This document shows positions 5,284 through 10,593 of a DNA stretch of 10,593 nt, piece after piece. A program made the position numbers and the translations under genes. Origin of the DNA: JBLIAZ01 sp047631875 (GTDB taxonomy: Bacteria; Bacteroidota; Bacteroidia; Flavobacteriales_C; GCA-002722245); assembly GCA_047631875.1 (NCBI GenBank), contig JBLIAZ010000085.1:1-10593 (forward strand). The letters run 5' to 3'. The notes beneath the pieces were generated by a model. That model made no database searches. It was not told the DNA's origin and saw nothing but the letters and a program-made list of their open reading frames with translations. The stretch's first letter is position 1, and each line of letters opens with the position of its first letter.

Positions 5284-6555
5284 ATGGCGTCAGGAGAAAT
5301 TATAGTTGGACTTGACATTGGAACTACCAAGATTGTATGCATGGTGGGGAAAATGGATGAGTTTGGAAAAATTGAAATACTGGGAATGGGTAAATCCGAT
5401 TCCGTAGGTGTTTCGAGAGGGGTAGTTTCAAACATTGAAAAAACGGTAGCGTCAATTAAAATAGCAGTAAAACTTGCCGAGGATGAGTCAGGTGTGGACA
5501 TCAAGGTAGTAAATGTTGGGATTGCAGGTCAACACATTAAAAGTTATCAGCAAAAAGGAGTAAGGGTGAGGCATGCAATTGACGATGAGATCAACCAGTC
5601 AGACATTGATGCATTAATTGAGGACATGTATAAATTGGTCGTCATCCCAGGAGAAGAAATAATTCACGTGTTGCCACAAGAGTACATTGTGGACAATGAG
5701 CAAGGAATAATTGATCCGATAGGAATGGCAGGAACTCGTTTAGAAGCGAATTTCCACATTATTTCAGGTCAGGTGACACCCATTAAAAATATTTTTAAAT
5801 GTGTTGAAAAGGCTGGTTTAGAAACTGCTGATTTGATTCTAGAGCCGTTGGCATCCGCCGAAGCTGTGTTAAGTCAAGAGGAAAAAGAGGCAGGAGTTGT
5901 CCTGGTAGACATAGGAGGAGGTACTTCAGACATTACTATTTTCCACGATGAAATCATCCGGCATACCGCAGTGATTCCATTTGGAGGAAACATTGTGACT
6001 GAGGATATCAAAGAAGGTTGTACAATCATTAAGAGTCAAGCTGAATTACTGAAAGTGAAATTTGGTTCGGCACTGTCAGCAGAAAACCAAGAAAATGAAA
6101 TTGTTTCGATACCTGGATTAAGAGGTCGGGAACCTAAAGAAATTTCCATTAAAAACTTGGCCAGTATCATTCAGGCAAGGATGGAGGAAATTGTAGAAAA
6201 TGTGCTGTACGAAATCAAAAATTCTGGATTTGAAAAAAAGTTGATAGGAGGAATAGTTATTACTGGTGGAGGTGCATTGTTAAAACACATCACTCAGTTG
6301 GTGGAATACATGTCAGGAATGGATACAAGAATTGGTTATCCTAACGAACACTTGGCTTCAAAAAACACAAAGGAAATTACAAGCCCAATATTTTCAACAG
6401 GTATAGGGTTGGTAATTAAAGGATTACAAGTCCTTGAAAAAGGAAAAACAACGAACGATAACAAAGTAAAAGGACATTCAACAAAGGGGAAAGGTGGTTT
6501 TTTTGATGAGTTATTGAAAAAAGGGCGAGCGTTGTTTGAGGACGACATGGAATAA
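5284..6555 (+). CDS. ftsA: Cell division protein FtsA
   Basis: FtsA is an actin-like ATPase that tethers FtsZ filaments to the membrane and recruits later divisome proteins. The 423 residues show the phosphate-1 motif GLDIGTTK (9-16), the FtsA-specific 1C (SHS2) domain at about 84-162, phosphate-2 VDIGGGTSD (208-216), adenosine motif GGIVITGGGALL (322-333) and STGIGLVIKG (371-380). After a basic Gly/Lys-rich linker, the C-terminus is an amphipathic helix, GGFFDELLKKGRALFED (404-420), the membrane-targeting sequence. Length and domain order are normal. The start ATG is 1 base after the ftsQ stop, so translation is probably coupled. ftsZ, its direct partner, follows 82 bases downstream; that AT-rich gap could hold an additional ftsZ promoter, though none is clear. 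Confidence 0.97.
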   Translation: MASGEIIVGLDIGTTKIVCMVGKMDEFGKIEILGMGKSDSVGVSRGVVSNIEKTVASIKIAVKLAEDESGVDIKVVNVGIAGQHIKSYQQKGVRVRHAIDDEINQSDIDALIEDMYKLVVIPGEEIIHVLPQEYIVDNEQGIIDPIGMAGTRLEANFHIISGQVTPIKNIFKCVEKAGLETADLILEPLASAEAVLSQEEKEAGVVLVDIGGGTSDITIFHDEIIRHTAVIPFGGNIVTEDIKEGCTIIKSQAELLKVKFGSALSAENQENEIVSIPGLRGREPKEISIKNLASIIQARMEEIVENVLYEIKNSGFEKKLIGGIVITGGGALLKHITQLVEYMSGMDTRIGYPNEHLASKNTKEITSPIFSTGIGLVIKGLQVLEKGKTTNDNKVKGHSTKGKGGFFDELLKKGRALFEDDME

Positions 6556-6637
6556 ATAGTTTAAAGTTAATAAGTGAGATTGAGGGAAAGGAAAGTAGAA
6601 ATAAGTGAAACAATAGGAAATACTAAAACAACAAGAT

Positions 6638-8401
6638 ATGATGCAATTTGACCTACCAAAAGACGAAAACTCCATCATCAAAGTATTTGGTGTAGGCGGA
6701 GGCGGAAGTAACGCTGTAAATCACATGTACCGACAAGGAATTACTGGTGTCGAATTTTATGTGTGCAACACCGACCAGCAAGCGTTGGACATTAGCCCAA
6801 TACCTAATAAGGTTCAATTGGGTATGACTTTAACTGCGGGGCGAGGAGCTGGTTCGGTTTCGGAAGTAGGAAAAAATGCAGCTTTAGAAAACTTGGACGA
6901 GATAAAAGAAATTTTAGGAAACGACACCAAGATGGTATTCATTACCGCTGGAATGGGAGGTGGAACCGGTACAGGTGCAGCACCTATTATAGCTCAGGCG
7001 GCAAAAGAAATGGGGATATTGACAGTAGGCATTGTCACTTATCCATTTGCGTTCGAGGGGAAAAAGAGGTCCATGCAGGCAGACGAAGGAATGGATGAAT
7101 TACGAGAAAATGTGGATACCTTACTGATCATTTGTAATGATAAGTTAAGAGAGATATATGGAAATTTGTCTTTGAAAAATGCTTTTGCTAAGGCTGACGA
7201 TATCTTGACGATAGCAGCAAAAGGAATTGCTGAAGTCATTACAGTAACTGGATACATCAACGTGGATTTCGAAGATGTCCGAACTGTCATGACAAACAGT
7301 GGGGTAGCCATCATGGGGTCAGCAGCAGTTGAGGGTGAAAACAGAGCGATTATTGCTGTTCAGGAAGCACTAGCATCGCCTTTATTGAATGACAATAACA
7401 TAGAGGGAGCAAATTACATCCTATTGAATATCACCTCGGGAGAGGAAGAGGTCTTAATGGATGAAATCACGGAAATCACGGATTACATTCAGGATGAAGC
7501 TGGTTTAACAGCTGACATCATTTGGGGTTCTGGGACTGACGAAAATTTAGGAGAAAAAATTTGTGTGACATTAATTGCTACCGGCTTTTCAAATTCAAAG
7601 GAAATTGGAGGGTATGAAGGGGAGAACAAGGAGGAGGATAAAGTGGTTCATAAACTCACAAACGAGTATAAAGAGCCTGATGCAGGACAAGGGACTGCGG
7701 AAACTGAAAAGAAAAATGAGTTAGAAAGCAAACCTGCTGAGGAATTGCCTTTGACATGGGGGGTGAAACAAGAAGAAACTCCAGAGGAAGACGGTGTGGT
7801 ACGATACAATTTGTACGATCCTGAACCAGAAGTCACTGTACAACAGAAAGAGGAATTACCATCTTTCGCTGCTCCATCAATTACAACAGATGACACGCCT
7901 GGAGAGCAAGCCATTGAGGAGACCTCAGTTGTGAGTATCACCGAGGAAATAAACGAAGTGGAGGAAAACACAATAAGTGAAGCACCAAGCTTTGCCTTTT
8001 CTCAGGACATAGAAGAAGTGCCAGAGCAAGAAGAACCGGGGTTCAGTTATTCGAGGGAGCCAAGTTCACCTAGTGGATCTAATTTAGGTGAGGGAATGAC
8101 TCCTACACCTCCTGTAAGGAATAGTAAAAGTACTTTTGCCCAAGAGTTAGATGAGGAAGAAAATTTAAGAAGATCTCAAGAAAGAATAGCTCAATTGAAA
8201 AACATGAGCATGAAAATGCAATCTCCTTCAGGAATAGCTGATTTGGAAAATCAACCAGCTTATGTTAGGCGAAATGTAAAATTGAACGAAGTAGAATCTT
8301 CTGCTGAAAACACTAACTCTAGATATTCTGTAGGAAAAGACGACGAGGACAATACAGAGCTTCGCTCTAACAATTCTTTTTTACATGATAATGTAGATTA
8401 A
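6638..8401 (+). CDS. ftsZ: Cell division GTPase FtsZ
   Basis: FtsZ is the tubulin-like GTPase whose filaments form the Z ring at the division site. Visible motifs are FGVGGGGSNAVNHM (17-30), the tubulin signature GGGTGTG (107-113) and the T7 synergy loop NVDFEDVRTVM (208-218), with the catalytic acidic pair D210 and D213. The globular core ends near residue 318. The remaining roughly 270 residues are a long, Glu/Pro/Ser-rich disordered linker, giving 587 residues against about 383 in E. coli. Long linkers are common in Bacteroidota. The tail ends SNNSFLHDNVD, the usual C-terminal peptide of this phylum, and would contact FtsA. Two adjacent ATGs (6638, 6641) could each start the protein; the upstream region is A-rich without a Shine-Dalgarno sequence. 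An intrinsic terminator lies 58 bases after the stop, so the transcript ends with ftsZ. Confidence 0.98.
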   Translation: MMQFDLPKDENSIIKVFGVGGGGSNAVNHMYRQGITGVEFYVCNTDQQALDISPIPNKVQLGMTLTAGRGAGSVSEVGKNAALENLDEIKEILGNDTKMVFITAGMGGGTGTGAAPIIAQAAKEMGILTVGIVTYPFAFEGKKRSMQADEGMDELRENVDTLLIICNDKLREIYGNLSLKNAFAKADDILTIAAKGIAEVITVTGYINVDFEDVRTVMTNSGVAIMGSAAVEGENRAIIAVQEALASPLLNDNNIEGANYILLNITSGEEEVLMDEITEITDYIQDEAGLTADIIWGSGTDENLGEKICVTLIATGFSNSKEIGGYEGENKEEDKVVHKLTNEYKEPDAGQGTAETEKKNELESKPAEELPLTWGVKQEETPEEDGVVRYNLYDPEPEVTVQQKEELPSFAAPSITTDDTPGEQAIEETSVVSITEEINEVEENTISEAPSFAFSQDIEEVPEQEEPGFSYSREPSSPSGSNLGEGMTPTPPVRNSKSTFAQELDEEENLRRSQERIAQLKNMSMKMQSPSGIADLENQPAYVRRNVKLNEVESSAENTNSRYSVGKDDEDNTELRSNNSFLHDNVD

Positions 8402-8458
8402 GCCGATAATGATTCGTAGCTGTTCCTGCGATTTTGTACGCAAGCAACAGCGAATATT

Positions 8459-8496
8459 AAATCCCTTTGCATCGGTTGATGTAAAGGGATTTTTAT
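8459..8496 (+). terminator. Intrinsic terminator after ftsZ
   Basis: AAATCCCTTT (8459-8468) pairs with AAAGGGATTT (8483-8492). The stem continues through one G-U pair and CATC / GATG around the tetraloop GGTT (8474-8477). It is followed directly by a T-rich tract (TTTTTATT). It has the geometry of a rho-independent terminator and lies 58 bases after the ftsZ stop. Confidence 0.9.
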
Positions 8497-8641
8497 TAGA
8501 ATGTTTATCTAATATTTCTTCTTCAAATACAATGATGTACTCCGTTGTACACTACAAGGGGATCAGACCAACTATCGGGGGGAGTAGAGTTGTTTCATTC
8601 CATTTAGAACCTCTACCCTTTGCGTCGTTGTTCATTTTTGT

Positions 8642-8706
8642 CTTTTCTTTTGGAATTCACCTGTTCACTGCGTTCGGTAGTGAACAGGTGAATTCCAAAA
8701 GAAAAG
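8642..8706. repeat. Perfect 28-bp hairpin with 9-base loop
   Basis: The arm 8642-8669 (beginning CTTTTCTTTTGGAATTC) and the arm 8679-8706 are exact reverse complements over 28 bases around the loop GCGTTCGGT (8670-8678). The stem extends by TTG / CAA with a one-base bulge. No T tract follows on the plus strand, so it is not a standard terminator. Arm identity without any mismatch points to recent origin or active maintenance. Confidence 0.85.
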
Positions 8707-8789
8707 CAACCTCCTGATGTGTCAGGTTTCAGAAATACTTAATATGTATTATTAAAAGGTCTTAGGGACAATTTGTTTTTGAAAATGGA

Positions 8790-8833
8790 ATTGCTTCGTT
8801 CCTCGCAATAACGAGAATAACGAGGCTTTTTTT
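8790..8833 (+). repeat. Dispersed-type palindromic repeat with 9-base duplication and terminator-like end
   Basis: TTGCTTCGTTCCTCGCAA (8791-8808) is, on the other strand, TTGCGAGGAACGAAGCAA, the core of an intergenic repeat that I recall as common in many bacterial genomes. It is followed by a perfect tandem copy of AATAACGAG (8807-8815, 8816-8824). CCTCG (8801-8805) can pair with CGAGG (8821-8825), directly followed by C and seven Ts (8827-8833), so it may act as a plus-strand terminator. Confidence 0.55.
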
Positions 8834-8999
8834 AGTGAAAGTTCTCTGATAAATAACCTCTTACCAAACCTCTTTTAATTTTCTACTCCCCCCGAAATAT
8901 TACTTGATCTGGAACTAGTTGTGAGTTTTAATTAATGGCCCTGGTAGGGTTTCTCTTTTGATTAGCCTGGGGTCTACTTGAGACTACAGTGGAAAAAGC

Positions 9000-9028
9000 A
9001 AAAGGCCCAGAGATTCTCTGGGCCTTTT
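9000..9028 (-). terminator. Intrinsic terminator of the OmpA-family gene
   Basis: AAAAGGCCCAGAG (9000-9012) pairs perfectly with CTCTGGGCCTTTT (9016-9028) around a 3-base loop. On the minus strand the stem ends in TTTT and is followed by GCTTTTTCC. It starts 24 bases beyond the stop codon of the minus-strand gene. The symmetric A/T flanks mean it could also stop transcription arriving from the ftsZ side. Confidence 0.88.
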
Positions 9029-9052
9029 AATCACATCTATAAAATAGAAGTA

Positions 9053-10522
9053 TTATTGTCCTAATAAAAAATCAACTCTTCTGTCTTGACCAGAATTTCT
9101 CTTAGTTGAAATAGGCTCTTCTGATCCTTTAGATTGCACAGTGAATCTTGAAGCATCAATTCCGTTTCTTTTTACTAAGTAGTCAACCACTGATTTAGCT
9201 CTTTTTTCTCCAAGCACCTTGTTGTAGCTTGCAGATCCAGATTTGTCAGAGTTACCAACTACTACTAATTTAGCATCAGTGTTTGCTTTCATGAACTGAG
9301 CAACTTGCGTCAATGCAGAGTAGTTTTTGTAACTAACTGTATTTGAGTTTAAAGCAAAGAACACAGAAGGCAATCCAGAAATTACTGCACTTGTTGTTCC
9401 TCCGTCGCTGTCAGTAGTTACTACTGGACTCACTCCAACAGGTCCTGAAGCAATTGTTTTTCCTTTAGAATCAACTTGCGCTCCAGCCTTAGTATTTGGC
9501 TCGATGTCATTACAGTCAGCAACACCATCAGTATCACCATCTTTAGCAACTCCATTTGCGTCAACTTCTTTACAGGGAGAAACTCTTTCTTGATCTAAAT
9601 AATCAGCAACACCATCACCGTCTGTATCTACAGCAGTACCATCAGCATAAACTTTCACTCCAGCTGGTGTGTTATTGTCTTTGTCCACGTAATCCGCAAC
9701 ACCATCACCGTCAGTGTCCTTAAGTTTTTCTAAAATTGCATCTAGTTTAGCTTCAGGATCATTTTCATCTATTGATCTCATGTCAGCAGCTCCACCAAAA
9801 TGATATATCACACCAAAAGTGTTATATATATATTTGTCTTTAGTAGGATTAAATGAAGTAAGTCCGTCTAACAGGTCGGTACTTAAGAAGTAACCTTTAA
9901 TATCAAGATTAAGGTCAATGTTTTCAGTCAACCTGTAACTTGCTCCTAAACCGGCAAATGCAGAACTTGACATTGCTCTTCTCCCTTTATCTCCATTCGG
10001 TTCGTAACCTTGAGTAAATATAATTTGATCGTTCGAGTACCCATTTTGAAGCAAGTGCCTTGTTGTTCTAAATGCAGAGAATCCTATTCCTCCTAGAAGG
10101 TACAGGTCGAACTGTCGAGTTTCAATTGAGCTTTTATGGAAAGCATTTGCTACATTATATCTCACGCCTAAATCCCATTGCCATACCGAAGAGGTAAACC
10201 ATTCACCGCTAGTCCTATCTGTTCCGTTTAATCTAACCCAAGAAAGAGTGGCTTCAGCACTTAATGCAGTGTTAATTTTATATCCAGCAAACGCGTTAAA
10301 TCCGTAACCAAATTCTGTACGGTACTTAAAAACAGGAGGTCCTGTAGGATATTGTTTAATGTCAGTATAAGCCAAGGCAGAGCCTAATCCAGCACCTATA
10401 TAAACTTGATCCAGAAATGCAGGTAAGCTACTTGCAGGTGTGTCTGTACTGTCTGCTTTAGCTGAGCTACCTAGTAGTACTACTGCTGCGACTGCGGTTG
10501 AAACTAAATTTTTAATTTTCAT
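9053..10522 (-). CDS. OmpA-family outer membrane protein with thrombospondin type 3 repeats
   Basis: This 489-residue protein is predicted to anchor the outer membrane to peptidoglycan. It has a signal peptide (1-23, cleavage after AKA) and an N-terminal beta-barrel (about 36-245) with alternating aromatic strands such as VYIGAGLGSALAYTDI. Three calcium-binding thrombospondin type 3 repeats follow, with DTDGDGVADY cores near 267-278, 297-308 and a diverged DGDTDGVADCNDIE near 326-337. The C-terminal OmpA domain spans about 383-489. In it, D426 (GNSDKSG) and R441 (GEKRAKSVV) have the same 15-residue spacing as the diaminopimelate-contacting D271 and R286 of E. coli OmpA, so peptidoglycan binding should be retained. 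The third repeat has a cysteine (VADCND) and another lies nearby (VSPCKE), possibly a disulfide. It is a single-gene unit with its own terminator and candidate promoter, convergent with ftsZ. Confidence 0.95.
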   Translation of the reverse strand: MKIKNLVSTAVAAVVLLGSSAKADSTDTPASSLPAFLDQVYIGAGLGSALAYTDIKQYPTGPPVFKYRTEFGYGFNAFAGYKINTALSAEATLSWVRLNGTDRTSGEWFTSSVWQWDLGVRYNVANAFHKSSIETRQFDLYLLGGIGFSAFRTTRHLLQNGYSNDQIIFTQGYEPNGDKGRRAMSSSAFAGLGASYRLTENIDLNLDIKGYFLSTDLLDGLTSFNPTKDKYIYNTFGVIYHFGGAADMRSIDENDPEAKLDAILEKLKDTDGDGVADYVDKDNNTPAGVKVYADGTAVDTDGDGVADYLDQERVSPCKEVDANGVAKDGDTDGVADCNDIEPNTKAGAQVDSKGKTIASGPVGVSPVVTTDSDGGTTSAVISGLPSVFFALNSNTVSYKNYSALTQVAQFMKANTDAKLVVVGNSDKSGSASYNKVLGEKRAKSVVDYLVKRNGIDASRFTVQSKGSEEPISTKRNSGQDRRVDFLLGQ

Positions 10523-10559
10523 GATGTGATAAATTGTTGTTGTCCTTTATAATTTTGTG

Positions 10560-10592
10560 CAATGATAAGAAATGTTATGCTATTACAACAAA
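10560..10592 (-). promoter_or_regulatory. Candidate Bacteroidota-type promoter of the OmpA-family gene
   Basis: Read on the minus strand, TTTG (10592-10589) is followed after 21 bases by TATCATTG (10567-10560), one mismatch from the Bacteroidota -7 consensus TAnnTTTG. The spacing fits the known -33/-7 arrangement. It would give a leader of roughly 30 bases that is A-rich with no Shine-Dalgarno close to the ATG, as expected for a highly expressed gene in this phylum. Confidence 0.45.
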
Positions 10593-10593
10593 C

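Larger units (their letters stand above)
8560..8912. repeat. Element B: inverted ends related to the element before murC
   Basis: TCGGGGGGAGTAGA (8575-8588) and TCTACTCCCCCCGA (8882-8895) are perfect 14-base reverse complements 293 bases apart. Outside them, the right end reads AATATTACTTGATC (8896-8909), nearly the same as AATATTGCTTGATC at the right end of the 2816-2995 element, and the left end begins GGGATCA (8559-8565) as that element's left end does. The interior contains unrelated-looking palindromes. It is probably a diverged member of the same repeat family, with other repeats nested inside. Confidence 0.5.
8402..9052. other. 650-base palindrome-rich intergenic region between ftsZ and the OmpA-family gene
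   Basis: I see no credible gene. The frame 8409-8717 is open but crosses the ftsZ terminator and a perfect palindrome, so it is not coding. In order, the region holds the ftsZ terminator, the left end of element B (8560-8589), a 28-bp hairpin (8642-8706), a small hairpin CCTGA-TGTG-TCAGG (8713-8726), a dispersed-type palindrome with terminator-like end (8790-8833), the right end of element B (8882-8912), small hairpins CCCT/AGGG (8939-8949) and GTCT/AGAC (8972-8984), and the terminator of the minus-strand gene (9000-9028). Confidence 0.7.

Noticed and set aside
7039..7314. Minus-strand open frames inside ftsZ, ftsA, murC and elsewhere
   Set aside because: They are antisense shadows of well-supported genes with no protein-family features.
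8409..8717. Open frame of 102 codons after ftsZ
   Set aside because: It runs through the ftsZ terminator and the perfect 28-bp hairpin, has no recognisable domain and an unusual Cys/Ser/Phe-rich composition. It is repeat sequence read as protein.
8930..8990. Possible tRNA or small structured RNA from the hairpins CCCT/AGGG and GTCT/AGAC
   Set aside because: The stems are only 4 bp and no cloverleaf, T-loop or CCA-like end can be assembled.
9519..9712. Three near-identical GCAACACCATCA segments at 87-90 base spacing, possibly a DNA repeat array or CRISPR
   Set aside because: They encode the thrombospondin type 3 repeats of the OmpA-family protein, are in frame and lack CRISPR unit lengths.

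Overview
The window looks like chromosomal DNA of an AT-rich member of the Bacteroidota, probably at the Flavobacteriales/Cytophagales level; I cannot place it more precisely. The supporting signs are: the gene order murC-ftsQ-ftsA-ftsZ; an FtsZ with a very long acidic linker ending in NSFLHDNVD; an OmpA-family porin carrying thrombospondin type 3 calcium repeats; a WG-repeat lipoprotein/periplasmic-type gene; start codons generally without a Shine-Dalgarno sequence; and a candidate promoter of the Bacteroidota TTTG / TAnnTTTG type.

Left third (1-3115), accessory DNA. The window opens inside the last codons of an antitoxin of the DUF6088/AbiEi kind. Its stop overlaps (ATGA) the start of an AbiEii/AbiGii-type nucleotidyltransferase toxin. 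A 103-residue helical protein of unknown function follows on the same strand, then a stretch of inverted and direct repeats, a possible 36-residue membrane microprotein and a possible 19-residue peptide remnant. On the opposite strand is a secreted WG-repeat protein gene. It is bracketed by inverted TTGTGGCTA / TAGCCACAA motifs, with an imperfect hairpin just outside its start codon, an arrangement that resembles a mobile cassette. A 460-base non-coding stretch before murC contains a foldable element of about 180 bases with 24-base inverted ends.

Middle (3116-8400), core genome. murC, ftsQ and ftsA are almost contiguous (gaps of 7 and 1 bases). ftsZ follows after 82 bases. Together they make the last cytoplasmic precursor-ligase step of lipid II synthesis (MurC), a divisome linker (FtsQ), the membrane anchor (FtsA) and the Z ring (FtsZ). 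ftsZ is followed by a strong intrinsic terminator. In related genomes murC normally continues upstream into murG, ftsW, murD and so on. Here that side is accessory DNA, so the division cluster is split or ends at murC.

Right third (8402-10593). A 650-base non-coding region is packed with palindromes: a perfect 28-bp hairpin, a copy of a widely dispersed TTGCGAGGAACGAAGCAA-type repeat, and sequence ends related to the element before murC. Next, on the minus strand, is an OmpA-family outer membrane protein with its own intrinsic terminator and a candidate promoter at the window edge.

The most unusual material is the repeat architecture on both sides of the murC-ftsQAZ block and the cassette-like packaging of the WG-repeat gene. 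No complete novel defence system can be shown from this window alone.
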